A DNA stretch of 64,000 bases. It comes from Dehalococcoidia bacterium. GTDB lineage: Bacteria; Chloroflexota; Dehalococcoidia; SM23-28-2; RBG-16-64-32. Position 1 is the stretch's first letter. Every line of letters starts with the position of its first letter. Below, in pieces: positions 46,603 through 55,758 of this stretch. The notes under the pieces were generated by a model. That model was not told the DNA's origin. It did not search any database and worked only from the letters and a program-made list of their open reading frames with translations. Made by a program: the position numbers and the translations under genes. Where the stretch lies: positions 62,001 through 126,000 of the forward strand of contig JAUSFE010000138.1 of assembly GCA_030649945.1 (NCBI GenBank). Reading direction: 5' to 3'.

Positions 46603-48686
46603 GCCGCGCGGTCTCCCAGGCGCTTGCGCTTCTGGGAGACGTAGTCCACGAGGATGTACTGGCCCAGGCGCTCAGGGGTGGTGTAGAAGACGCGGCCCTT
46701 GTTCATCTTGGCAATCTGGTTGACGAACTCTTTCAGGTAGTAGTTGCGGTCCAGCATGAAGGTGTTGATGACGATGCCCTTCTTCGTGCAGCGCTTTACT
46801 TCCTTCAGCGTCTCGCGAATGGTGATGGGGCTGGGTGGGTAGGCGAAGTAGGACCGCCCGTGCTCCAGATGGGCGGTGGGCTCGCCGTCAGAGATCATGA
46901 TGATCTGCTTGGTGGCAGCGCTGTGCTTGGCCAGCAGGCGCTGGGCAAGCATGAAGGCGTGGTGCATGTTGGTGCCCAGGACGGACTCGTCCCAGCGCAC
47001 ATAGGGGAGCTCCTCCGGCTTCAACTGGCGCGCGTAAGCGGAGAAGCCGAGCACGTACAGCGTGTCTTTGGGGAACTGCGTGCTGATGAGGTTGTTCAGG
47101 GCCAGCGCCACCTTCTTCGCCGCCTGAAAGCTGCCGCGCAGGGCCATGGACCACGAGAGGTCCAGCATCATGACGGTGGCAGTGGTGGTGAGCGTCTCCG
47201 AGCGGTAGACCTGGAAATCGTCCTGCTGCAGGCGCACGGGCACCTGCGGCCCTTCGCGGACGATGCCGTTCATGATCGTCTCGCCGAGGTTCAGGTGGAA
47301 GGGGTCGCCGAACTCATAGGCCTTGGAGTCGTCCGCGCGCTCGCCGCCGCGGCCCTTGTCGCGCTGCGGGTGCTTGCCGTAGGCGGAGTTCTTGAGCTGG
47401 GTGTAGATCTCGCCGAGGGCCTTCTCGCCGATCTTGCGCACGCCGCGCGGGGTCAGCTCCCACTGGTTGCCCTTGCGGCGGATGTAGCCGGCCTGCTCGA
47501 GGACCTCCAGGAAGTCTTTTAGCTGCTTCAGGGTCTGGGAGGCCTCTTCGCCCAGTAGCTCGCGCAGCTTGTCCTCGTCGATGTCGTCCAGGCTGCCGCC
47601 GTACTGGGTGCGCTCCAGCTGTTTTTCGAGATCGTCCATGCCCTGGAGGTCGCCCATGAGGTCCATGGCCTGCAGGAGGTCCAGCTCTTCGTCGCCGCGG
47701 AAGGGGTACTGGTTCTGCCCGTCGCGGTCGGGGGCCATGATGTCCAGGTTGATGGACAGCTCCTGGAGCTCGCGCTGGAGGTCCGGGTCGCCGATCTTGT
47801 CCATGAGCAGGTCCTGGAGCTGGCGCCGCATATCGGCGGGGAGGCTGTCCAGGAGGCTCTGCATGGCGGCGATGCCCTGCTGCATTTGCTCGATGAGTTC
47901 GTCCAGGGTCTGGGGCGGGTTGTCGCCGAAGAGGTCGCCGTACTTCTGCATGAAGCCCTGGAAGTCGGGTTCGCCGCCGGCCATCTTCTCGGAGAGCATC
48001 TGGTTGAGGTCGCGCAGCATCTGCTTCATGCGCGCCATGTCTTCCGGGCTCATGTTGGCGATCTGTGAGTAGAGGTCCTTGAAGAAGCTGTCCATCATGG
48101 CCTTCTTCAGCATCTCCATGAGCTCCTGGAACTTGGCGCCGGCCTCCGGGTCCATGAACTCGTACTCTTGCAGCTCCTTGACGCGGCCGCCGGCGTCCTC
48201 CGGAAGGTTTTCCAGGAAGCCTTTCTTCTTTTCGGCCACGGACTTGAGCAACTGGGCCAGGCGCTTTTCCTCTTCGGCGGTGGTCTCCTGGCTGGAAGGC
48301 TTGACCGCCTCCTCGAAGGCCTGGAGGGGGCGCTCGCCGCCCTCGATCTGGCGGTTGGCTTCGTCCAGGCGGCGGTCCAGGGTCTCGGTCTCCATGCCCA
48401 GGATCTCTTGCAGGCGCTTCTGGATGTCCTCGAAAACGGACGCCAGGTTGTACTTGTCGAGCGTCTGGCGGCGCTGCTGGCGGAGCTGCTGGAGGAGGTC
48501 GCGCAGGCCCTGCATGCGCTGGCCCAGGGGGTTGCGCATGCCGCGCTGGAGGAGGTTGCGGAGGGCGTGCTGGAGGTCGCCGAAGTTCATGAGGTCGTCG
48601 GTGATGCCGGCGAGGATGTCGTCCGGGTCCAGGAGGGGGATGTCCTGGGAGCCGTCCCACTGCGAGTAGCGGTAGCGGAAGGTCAT
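46599..48686 (-). CDS. VWA domain protein (MoxR-partner type)
   Basis: 695 residues. A long helical, Gln/Leu/Met-rich N-terminal two-thirds with coiled-coil potential (for example L-L-Q-Q-L-R-Q-Q-R-R-Q-T) is followed by a winged-helix-like stretch (about 395-430) and a C-terminal VWA domain with MIDAS D-L-S-W-S-M, Thr in G-T-N-M-H-H and Asp in I-S-D-G-E-P-T. A TATAAT on its strand (48712-48707) lies 21 nt upstream of the ATG. Such proteins are usually encoded directly after a MoxR-like AAA+ ATPase; here that gene is at 57.4-58.9 kb in the same direction. Confidence 0.9.
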   Translation of the reverse strand: MTFRYRYSQWDGSQDIPLLDPDDILAGITDDLMNFGDLQHALRNLLQRGMRNPLGQRMQGLRDLLQQLRQQRRQTLDKYNLASVFEDIQKRLQEILGMETETLDRRLDEANRQIEGGERPLQAFEEAVKPSSQETTAEEEKRLAQLLKSVAEKKKGFLENLPEDAGGRVKELQEYEFMDPEAGAKFQELMEMLKKAMMDSFFKDLYSQIANMSPEDMARMKQMLRDLNQMLSEKMAGGEPDFQGFMQKYGDLFGDNPPQTLDELIEQMQQGIAAMQSLLDSLPADMRRQLQDLLMDKIGDPDLQRELQELSINLDIMAPDRDGQNQYPFRGDEELDLLQAMDLMGDLQGMDDLEKQLERTQYGGSLDDIDEDKLRELLGEEASQTLKQLKDFLEVLEQAGYIRRKGNQWELTPRGVRKIGEKALGEIYTQLKNSAYGKHPQRDKGRGGERADDSKAYEFGDPFHLNLGETIMNGIVREGPQVPVRLQQDDFQVYRSETLTTTATVMMLDLSWSMALRGSFQAAKKVALALNNLISTQFPKDTLYVLGFSAYARQLKPEELPYVRWDESVLGTNMHHAFMLAQRLLAKHSAATKQIIMISDGEPTAHLEHGRSYFAYPPSPITIRETLKEVKRCTKKGIVINTFMLDRNYYLKEFVNQIAKMNKGRVFYTTPERLGQYILVDYVSQKRKRLGDRAA

Positions 48687-48745
48687 GGCGTTCGCCTGTG
48701 GGGAACATTATACGGGATGCGGTGGGTGGGGGAGTGGAAAGCGGC

Positions 48746-48847
48746 CGTAGGGGCGCAGCACCCGGATGCCGAGCCCCAGAAGGAAGCGCTGCCCGCAACC
48801 AGAAGCCGTTCTTGGTCAGGAGTGGCACCGAGTGCTGCGCCCCTACG
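48746..48847. repeat. inverted repeat, 16-bp arms (cgtaggggcgcagcac)
   Basis: cgtaggggcgcagcac at 48746-48761 and its exact complement gtgctgcgcccctacg at 48832-48847, enclosing 70 bp. The right arm abuts a class III cyclase relic. Confidence 0.8.
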
Positions 48848-48902
48848 CATCCGCTGCGGCCTGAACGCTGGGGAGCCGATTGAGCATGCGAGTTTGTTTG
48901 GC
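48843..48902 (+). pseudogene. class III cyclase relic (20 codons)
   Basis: Reads L-R-I-R-C-G-L-N-A-G-E-P-I-E-H-A-S-L-F-G, matching the L-K-I-R-C-G-L-N-A-G-E-P-I-E-E-E segment of the two downstream cyclases. No more of the gene is present on either side. Confidence 0.7.
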
Positions 48903-49036
48903 ACTTTTGGTGTTTCGACGGCTGGCGGCACTGAAATTCCGGAATTAGTGTACTATCTCGCGGGCGGTTGGGGGACGGCGAGAGGCGCTATAATCGTCCT
49001 CACTAAACCGCACGGGGCCACCGGAGGGAACGAGGG

Positions 49037-49831
49037 ATGGCTGACGAAGGCACATTTCTGGGGGAAGTTCAGCGGGGCTGGCAGAGATTTTGGCGACTGT
49101 CGTGGTGGTGGAAGGGACCCATAATCGCGTTTGTCGCCCTGGTCTTGATAGGCGTCGTCGCATCCATCGCTGGTGGCGGGAGCGATGACAAGAAGCCCGA
49201 TTCCCAGGCGCGCGCAACGACGACCGTCTCCGCGACGGCGCCGGCGACGGCGACGAAGGAAACGGCATCGCCGACGAAGACTCCAGCCCCAACCGCCACG
49301 CCTGAAGACACGACCGAACCTACTCCGGCACCCACTTCGGAACCGACTGAAACACCGTTGGACATGGTGGGACAGGTCACGAAATCATACAAAGACAATC
49401 AGGGATTCATGCCTCGCGCATCTGCCGATGACCTGAACGTTCAATGGCTTCCAGAACTAGGCGGTCTGGTCAAGATCGAGATGAACCCAGAAACGGTGCT
49501 GACGGAAGGCGACTCACTCACCATCACGGCGCACAGCGCGCTCGTCGCTAGTAAGGCAATCTGGACCACATATCCCGAAGTTCAGCAGATTGAGGTGACG
49601 ATGCTCGGTGACTTCATTGATCAGTTCGGTGTCTCTAGCACCAAAGTCGCCGCGTCCATAACCGTCCTTCGACCGACTGGCGAGAAGTTTCAATATGACG
49701 GTCTCAAGGACCTGGTGTACCTCGACAACAAGCATTTGTTTTGCGTGGCCGACCACTATCAGATCCACCTGGCCATCTATCAGGCACTCGGAGACAAGGG
49801 CTGCCTCGCGGAGTGGGGCTTCGGGAAGTAA
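49037..49831 (+). CDS. membrane-anchored protein with Thr/Pro linker, unknown domain
   Basis: 264 residues, ATG behind GGAGGGAACGAGGG; TATAAT -10 at 48989-48994. One transmembrane helix (about 26-47) after an amphipathic Trp-rich start, a Thr/Ala/Pro linker (about 58-110), then a ~150-residue extracytoplasmic domain (L-N-V-Q-W-L-P-E-L-G-G-L-V-K-I...) with two Cys near the end. No known motif recognised. Lower GC than neighbours. Its stop codon is followed immediately and in frame by cyclase sequence. Confidence 0.65.
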   Translation: MADEGTFLGEVQRGWQRFWRLSWWWKGPIIAFVALVLIGVVASIAGGGSDDKKPDSQARATTTVSATAPATATKETASPTKTPAPTATPEDTTEPTPAPTSEPTETPLDMVGQVTKSYKDNQGFMPRASADDLNVQWLPELGGLVKIEMNPETVLTEGDSLTITAHSALVASKAIWTTYPEVQQIEVTMLGDFIDQFGVSSTKVAASITVLRPTGEKFQYDGLKDLVYLDNKHLFCVADHYQIHLAIYQALGDKGCLAEWGFGK

Positions 49832-50326
49832 GGTCACACGGAGATGATGTCGCGGCTGGGCGACGAGCGCGGCCGGGCGGTGCTGCGCGAGCACGAGCGG
49901 ATCACGCGCGAGGTGCTGCGGGCGCACGGGGGGACGGAGGTGAAGACGATGGGCGACGGGTTCATGGCCTCGTTCGGGTCGGTGACGCGGGCGGTGGAGT
50001 GCGCGATCGCGTTGCAGCGGGCGATGGCCCTCACCCCTGACCCCTCTCCCGCTGCGGCGGGCGAGGGGCAATCAGTTGAGCCGTTAAAGATACGCTGTGG
50101 CCTGAACGCGGGGGAGCCGATTGAGGAGGAGGGGGACCTGTTCGGGGCGACGGTGATCCTGGCGGCGCGCATCGCGGCGAAGGCGGAGGGCGGGGAGATA
50201 CTGGTGGCGGACACGGTGCGCGGGCTGTGTTCCGGCAAGGGGTTCTTGTTCGCGGACCGGGGGGAGTTTGTGGCGAAGGGGTTCGAGGAGCCGGTGCGTG
50301 TGTATGAGGTGAGGTGGCGGGAGTGA
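49832..50326 (+). pseudogene. class III adenylate/guanylate cyclase domain, 5'-truncated copy
   Basis: Homology to the full cyclase copy starts with G-H-T-E-M-M directly after the TAA of the preceding gene, so the first metal-binding Asp (F-T-D-L-V) is missing while the second (T-M-G-D-G-F) remains. The first usable ATG is 49844, and the remaining frame is open for 160 codons. Between A-L-Q-R-A-M and L-K-I-R-C-G is a peptide from a dispersed repeat (L-T-P-D-P-S-P-A-A-A-G-E-G). Its TGA overlaps the ATG of the next gene, so it may still be translated; catalytic activity is not expected. Confidence 0.75.
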
Positions 50327-51705
50327 TGGAACCGCAGATCCGGTACGCGAAAACCAGCGACGGCGTCTCGATCGCGTACTGGACGCTAGGCGAGGGAGCT
50401 CCGCTTGTGTATATGCCCATCCCCCCGTTTAGCCATATTCAGCTCGAGTGGGAGATGCCTGAGTGCCGCCAGCAATACGAGCGTCTTTCTAGACAGCGCA
50501 TGCTGGTGCGTTACGACGGCAGAGGATGCGGCTTGTCCGACCGAGACATCGTCAGCTACTCCATCGATTCCCAGATTCTCGACCTCGAAGCCGTCGTCAA
50601 CAGCCTAGATCTAGATCGATTCGTGCTGATGGTGTCGAGTCACTGGGGACCTGTCGGGATCGCCTATGCGGCGCGAAACCCAGATCGAGTATCGAACCTG
50701 ATTCTATGGTGCTGCAACACAAGCGGTTCGGAGTTCTTTGGGGGAGCACAGGTCGAAGCCAGACTTGACCTATTGCGGAAGGACTTCGAGCTCTATTCGG
50801 AAACGACGGCGCACGTGCTCTATGGCTGGTCTGTGGGCGAACCAGCGCGGCGGATCGCTAAGCTGATTCGTGAGAGTATAACCCGGGAAGCGCTGCTGGC
50901 CGAGATCGCGGAGTCCCGTGAATTCGACGTGTCCGGGCTACTGCCTGAGGTAATTTCGCCGACGCTTGTCCTGCATCGACGCGAGCACCCGGTGCTTGAC
51001 GTTAGCGTCGCTAGGCGTCTGGCCTCCCGAATCCAGGGGGCGCGACTGGTGCTCCTGGAAGGTTCATCGCTCGCCCCTTACCTCGGCGACACAGCTCCCA
51101 TCGAGTCGGCAATTGACGAGTTTCTCGGCCACGACGGCGAGCTAGAACCTTCGGAGCCGGGCAGTGGGGCGGGCGCCTTGCGCACGGTTCTCTTCACAGA
51201 CCTCGTCGGCCACACGGAGATGATGCAGCGCCTCGGCGACGCCGGCGGCCGGGCCGTGCTGCGGGAGCACGAGCGGATCACGCGCGAGGTGCTGAAGGCG
51301 CACGGCGGCCTCGAGGTCAAGACGATGGGCGATGGGTTCATGGCCTCGTTCGGGTCGGTGACGAAGGCGGTGGAGTGCGCGGTGGCGTTGCAGCGGGCGA
51401 TGGAGGCCCTCACCCCTGACCCCTCTCCCGCTGCGGCGGGCGAGGGGCAATCAGTTGTGCCGTTAAAGATACGCTGTGGCCTGAACGCGGGCGAACCGAT
51501 CGAAGAGGAGGGGGACCTGTTTGGGGCGACGGTGATCCTGGCGGCGCGGATCGCGGCGAAGGCGGAGGGCGGGGAGATACTGGTGGCGGACACGGTGCGC
51601 GGGTTGTGTTCCGGCAAGGGGTTCCTGTTCGCGGACCGGGGTGACTTCGTGGCGAAGGGGTTCGAGGAGCCGGTGAGGGTGTATGAGGTGAGGTGGCGGG
51701 AGTGA
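50326..51705 (+). CDS. alpha/beta-hydrolase-like domain fused to class III nucleotidyl cyclase
   Basis: 459 residues from ATG 50326. Residues about 1-270 have the alpha/beta-hydrolase fold (V-R-Y-D-G-R-G-C-G-L-S-D), but the nucleophile elbow is V103-S-S105-H-W107 rather than G-x-S-x-G and the conserved His position near the end of the domain is Leu (G-S-S-L-A-P-Y-L-G-D), so it is probably a sensory pseudo-hydrolase. Residues about 290-459 are a class III cyclase with metal Asp in L-F-T-D-L-V and M-G-D-G; the usual N-x-x-x-R transition-state Asn is Ile (T-V-I-L-A-A-R-I). The same repeat-derived peptide is inserted as in the truncated copy. Probably makes cAMP or cGMP. Confidence 0.85.
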   Translation: MEPQIRYAKTSDGVSIAYWTLGEGAPLVYMPIPPFSHIQLEWEMPECRQQYERLSRQRMLVRYDGRGCGLSDRDIVSYSIDSQILDLEAVVNSLDLDRFVLMVSSHWGPVGIAYAARNPDRVSNLILWCCNTSGSEFFGGAQVEARLDLLRKDFELYSETTAHVLYGWSVGEPARRIAKLIRESITREALLAEIAESREFDVSGLLPEVISPTLVLHRREHPVLDVSVARRLASRIQGARLVLLEGSSLAPYLGDTAPIESAIDEFLGHDGELEPSEPGSGAGALRTVLFTDLVGHTEMMQRLGDAGGRAVLREHERITREVLKAHGGLEVKTMGDGFMASFGSVTKAVECAVALQRAMEALTPDPSPAAAGEGQSVVPLKIRCGLNAGEPIEEEGDLFGATVILAARIAAKAEGGEILVADTVRGLCSGKGFLFADRGDFVAKGFEEPVRVYEVRWRE

Positions 51706-52165
51706 TCGAGCGCGTCTAGTATGCCGCGGGCCAACGCCGTTCACGTCCCATTCCCCACCAGATTCCTTCGCGAAGCTGCGTTTGGGCCCTCGGAGACCGT
51801 CATCTCGCTCAGAATGACAGCGCTCCGGGGTTCGAGGAACCGGTGCGGGTGTATGAGGTGAGGTGGGGGGAGTGATCGAGCGCGTCTAGTATGCCGCGGG
51901 CCAACGCCGTTCACGCCCCATTCCCCACCAGATTCCTTCGCGAAGCTGCGTTTGGGCCCTCGGAGACCGTCATCTCGCTCAGAATGACAGCGCTCCGGGG
52001 TTCGAGGAGCCGGTGAGGGTGTACGAGGTGAGGTGGCGGGATGCCTGACGCCTTCGGCCCGTTGCGGGCGTTTGCCCCACCCCAGATCCCTTCGCGAAGC
52101 TGCGTTGGGCTGTCGAGCAGGCGATTTCTCGCTCAGGATGACAGCGCTCCGGGGTTCGGGGAGCC
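51661..52165 (+). repeat. tandem array of 170-bp units carrying the cyclase 3' end
   Basis: Units start with ttcgaggagccggtg at 51661, 51831 and 52001, with a fourth partial start at about 52151. The first two are exactly 170 bp and nearly identical; the third is diverged. Each holds the last ~45 bp of the cyclase gene, then a spacer with attccttcgcgaagctgcg and ctcagaatgacagcgctcc. Only the first copy belongs to an intact gene. Confidence 0.9.
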
Positions 52166-52281
52166 GGTGCGGGTGTCCGGTCGCTGCCGCTGGCCTCTCT
52201 CGCAGGGGTCGCTCCAATCCACTCCCATGAAGGTGGTTGACGGCTCAACACCGGCTCCTGTCGCAACACCGGACGAAATGC

Positions 52282-52311
52282 TTGACGCATTATTCAGGAA
52301 TGATGTATAAG
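52282..52311 (+). promoter_or_regulatory. promoter of the large surface mosaic gene
   Basis: TTGACG at 52282-52287, 18-bp spacer, TATAAG at 52306-52311. The ~175-nt leader that follows can form ccggggcc-tgt-ggccccgg near 52355, a gagagg...cctctc stem around 52407-52437 and cgggg-ttgac-cccg, so it may be a regulatory leader; no known riboswitch class recognised. Confidence 0.5.
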
Positions 52312-52492
52312 CATTATTCGAGTCCTAAGCAATAGGAAGTGAAGCGGGGGTGCGTCCCGGGGCCTGTGGCCCCGGCTGTTGTGGCTGCATCTCCACTCTG
52401 CCTGGAGAGGATTGAAGCCTGGTAATCCACCTCTCCGGGGTTGACCCCCGCTTGCAGTAGCGCCCTTCAGGTGAGGGCAGGGGGAAACACAC

Positions 52493-55400
52493 ATGCTCAA
52501 GCGCCACGATCTGAGGAACACGGCCGTGTTGGCCGCCCTCCTCGCGACTGTAGTGATCGCCTTGCTCGCCCTTTTCGGCGGCGCGGGCGGCGATCGCGCC
52601 GAGGCGATCATCACCGACGTGGGCGATGTAGACTGCAGCGGCGCCCTGGACGACCACGACCCTGAGGCGCTTGCACGGTACGCCATTGCTCTATCGGTCA
52701 CCCAGTTCCCCGGCTGTCCGCCAATCGGCAGCGTGGACGTGGACCCCAACGGTGTCGCGCTGCTCTTTGGAGACACGGATTGTGGCGGGGCCGTTTCCAT
52801 CGTGGACGCGCTGAAGATAGCGCGGTGGATGCTCGGCTTGTCCGTAGTCCAGGCACCGGGGTGCCCTCCATTCGGGGCTATCGCCACGCCGAGGCCGACG
52901 CAACCAGGGGCAAGCCCCGCGGCGCAGCTCACCGTCGAGTCTGTGACTGTGGGCCCCGGCAATCCCACGTCCGTAGATCTTGGCATTTTTGCGCCGGTGC
53001 CGTTCCTGGCCGTTGGTTCGTTCTGGGGCACCCTCACCTACGACCCGGCGCTCGTCACGCCGCTCGGCTGCACAAGCGGGCCAACCGCGCTTATCTGCAA
53101 TCCCAACTACGGCGCCGATACGGTTGGGTTCGTAGCTTACTCCCCTACCCAACTGACGGGGACCGAAGTCGTCGGTAGCTTCGACTTCCAGGCCGGCAAC
53201 ACGTTGGGCACCAGCCCGCTTAAGCTTGACCTCTATAACATGCATTCACCTGAGCTCGCAGAAATTGTCGATGGCTCAATCGACGGCTCGATCACTATCG
53301 ACGATACGCCCGGCGAAGTGCGCGGCCATAAGTGGCATGACCTGGACGCCGACGGGACGGAGGACGCGGGCGAGCCACGCCTGGAGGGCATTACCATATG
53401 CGCCCATCAGCTGGGGACGGGTCTTATCGTTTGTGACACCACGGACGTCAACGGCGAATATTCGCTGGCGCCTCTTCCGCCCGGCGATTACTCCGTCTTC
53501 GAGTTCACGCCGCCAGACCTGTTCCAGACGTACCCGGCGGGCGATCCCAGCCTTACCGTATCTCCCGGCCAGGTCGTTTCGGACGTCAACTTCGGCAACG
53601 CCGACGCCGGCCAGATCAGCGGCCACAAGTGGAACGACCTGGACGGCGACGGCGTCGAGGACCCGGGCGAACCGGGCTTACAGGGCGTCGGGATATGCGC
53701 GACTCCCATCGGTGGCGACCCCCTCGACGTTGAGTGCGGCCAGAGCGACGCCAACGGCGACTACACCATCGGCAGCCGCGACCCGGCTTTCCAGTACCTG
53801 GTCACGGAGCCCGATGCGCCGTTCGGGATGGCGCAGACTTTCCCGGCCTACCTCCAGGGCCACACCGTCGGCGTCTCCGCCGGGCAGTTCACCGGTGGCG
53901 TGGACTTCGGCAACTCTATCGACGCCGAGATCCACGGCACCAAGTGGGACGACCTGGACGGTGACGGCCAGCGCGACCCCGGCGAGGACGGTGTGCCCGG
54001 CGTCACCCTCTGCATCTCCATCTTGACGCCGCCCAACACAACCGGCGCGCAGCTCGCCTGCATCCAGACCGATGCCAACGGCGAGTACGAGATCACGGGC
54101 CTGCCCCCGGGCAGCTACCGTGTCGATGAGCAGCCGACCGGGCGCTCTCAGACCTACCCGGCCGGGGGCCAGCCGCAATTCGTCGTGTTGACGCTCGGCC
54201 AGGTTGCCACCGGCATCGACTTCGGCAACCAGCAGGCGCCTCCCGGCGAGATCCACGGCGCCAAGTTCGGCGATACCGACGGTGACGGCCAGCGCGACCC
54301 CGGAGAGCAGGGCGTACCCGGCGTCACGATCTGTCTGCAGCCGGACGCCGTCTGCACCACCACCGACGCTAACGGCGACTACTCCTTCACGAACGTCCCG
54401 GCCGGCAACCACGTGGTCAACGAGTTCCTGCCGGCGGGCAGCGTCAACACCACGCCGATCTCAGTCGCGGTCGCCGTCGGCGGCTCGCAGGTCGTCACCG
54501 GCGTGGACTTCGGCAACACCGCGCCCACGCCGCCGCCACCGGAGGTGGAGGTCATCGGCGGCAACGGCTACGAAGTCGGCGGCTTGCCCTCCGTGTACTG
54601 GGAGAGCGATACGACGTACACCAAGGACGTGACGGCCCACTGCGGCGCCGCCAGTCCTGTGGCCGTCAAGCTCGTCATCGACTTCCCGGAGACCGGGGGT
54701 ACGGTCTCGCAGATGATGACCAACACGAGCGGCGAGATCTGGTCCGCCACTTTCGGTCCGTTCTTCCCGCAGCACGGCATCGCTAATCTCACCTTCCACG
54801 TGGACTGCCCGCCGGACACGGCGGGTTTCCCGGAGGACACCTCGCTCATCAGCGGCGAGGACGAGATCCAGCACGGCGGCAGCATTTACGTTGACCCCAG
54901 CGGCACTATCGTGGACGCCTGCTCCGGTGATCCCATCGCCGGCGCTACCGTGACGCTGCTCAAGGAGTTCCCGCCCGGCAGCGGCGCATACGTGGTGCCG
55001 GACACGGCTGACCACATCCCCGCGGTCAATCCGGAAACCACCGCCGCCGACGGCGCTTACGGCTGGGTCGTCGTGCCGGGTACCTACGAGGTGATGGCCT
55101 CGGCCCCGGGCTACGGCGATGCCACGAGCGCTCCGCTGGTCATCCCGCCCGCGGTCACGGACCTCACCCTGGCGCTCACGCCCACCGCAGGCTGCGATTC
55201 GGACGGCGATGGCATCGCGGACGTTGACGACGTCTGTCCCAACGAGCCAGAGGACTTCGACGGCTTCGAGGACGACGATGGCTGTCCGGAGCCGGGCGTG
55301 CCGGTAACCCCCTGCAACGGCCTGGCGCCGACGATCATCGGCACGAACGGCAACGATGTCATCATCGGCACCAATCAAGCGGATGTGATCGTGGCGTTGG

Positions 55401-55720
55401 CCGGGCACGACTTCATCATGGGTCTGAATAGCGGCGACGTGATCTGCGCCGGGCCCGGCGACGACGCCGTCCTCGCCGGCGAAGGCAACGACTGGGTGGA
55501 CGGCGGACCGGGCAACGACATCATCCTCGGAGGGAACGGCAAGGATGTGCTCAACGGCGGCGACGGCCACGACGGGCTCTCCGGAGGTAACGGGGACGAC
55601 ACGCTGAACGGCAACGCCGGGATGGACCTGCTCGTGGGCGGCAACGGCAAGGACGATTGCGACGGCGGCCCTGACCTGGACTTCGCGGCCACCTGCGAGT
55701 TCGTGGCGAACGTGCCATAG
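52493..55720 (+). CDS. giant exported mosaic: dockerin + cohesin-like + SdrD-B repeats + RTX
   Basis: 1075 residues. Signal peptide about 1-38; two dockerin-like loops about 43-120 (G-D-V-D-C-S-G-A-L-D and G-D-T-D-C-G-G-A-V-S, each with an A-R-x-x-L-G-L-like helix); a cohesin-like beta domain about 142-268 (L-T-V-E-S-V-T-V...W-G-T-L-T-Y-D-P-A-L-V); four SdrD-B/Cna-B-like units about 272-690 (repeating G-H-K-W-x-D-L-D-x-D-G-x-E-D-x-G-E-P); an unassigned beta domain; a carboxypeptidase-regulatory-like domain about 800-900; a thrombospondin-3-like D-S-D-G-D-G-I-A-D-V-D-D stretch; and C-terminal RTX nonapeptides (G-G-x-G-x-D) about 950-1065. Calcium-rich extracellular scaffold or adhesin, probably exported by a signal peptide and possibly linked to the other dockerin proteins. 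Confidence 0.88.
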   Translation: MLKRHDLRNTAVLAALLATVVIALLALFGGAGGDRAEAIITDVGDVDCSGALDDHDPEALARYAIALSVTQFPGCPPIGSVDVDPNGVALLFGDTDCGGAVSIVDALKIARWMLGLSVVQAPGCPPFGAIATPRPTQPGASPAAQLTVESVTVGPGNPTSVDLGIFAPVPFLAVGSFWGTLTYDPALVTPLGCTSGPTALICNPNYGADTVGFVAYSPTQLTGTEVVGSFDFQAGNTLGTSPLKLDLYNMHSPELAEIVDGSIDGSITIDDTPGEVRGHKWHDLDADGTEDAGEPRLEGITICAHQLGTGLIVCDTTDVNGEYSLAPLPPGDYSVFEFTPPDLFQTYPAGDPSLTVSPGQVVSDVNFGNADAGQISGHKWNDLDGDGVEDPGEPGLQGVGICATPIGGDPLDVECGQSDANGDYTIGSRDPAFQYLVTEPDAPFGMAQTFPAYLQGHTVGVSAGQFTGGVDFGNSIDAEIHGTKWDDLDGDGQRDPGEDGVPGVTLCISILTPPNTTGAQLACIQTDANGEYEITGLPPGSYRVDEQPTGRSQTYPAGGQPQFVVLTLGQVATGIDFGNQQAPPGEIHGAKFGDTDGDGQRDPGEQGVPGVTICLQPDAVCTTTDANGDYSFTNVPAGNHVVNEFLPAGSVNTTPISVAVAVGGSQVVTGVDFGNTAPTPPPPEVEVIGGNGYEVGGLPSVYWESDTTYTKDVTAHCGAASPVAVKLVIDFPETGGTVSQMMTNTSGEIWSATFGPFFPQHGIANLTFHVDCPPDTAGFPEDTSLISGEDEIQHGGSIYVDPSGTIVDACSGDPIAGATVTLLKEFPPGSGAYVVPDTADHIPAVNPETTAADGAYGWVVVPGTYEVMASAPGYGDATSAPLVIPPAVTDLTLALTPTAGCDSDGDGIADVDDVCPNEPEDFDGFEDDDGCPEPGVPVTPCNGLAPTIIGTNGNDVIIGTNQADVIVALAGHDFIMGLNSGDVICAGPGDDAVLAGEGNDWVDGGPGNDIILGGNGKDVLNGGDGHDGLSGGNGDDTLNGNAGMDLLVGGNGKDDCDGGPDLDFAATCEFVANVP

Positions 55721-55758
55721 GCCGCGCCGTGATGTGACAAGCGACCGGCCCGGGGAGC

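Noticed and set aside
51661-52165. Regularly spaced repeats resembling a CRISPR-like array
   Set aside because: Units are 170 bp, whole-unit identical, contain the end of a cyclase gene and have no variable spacers; no cas genes nearby.
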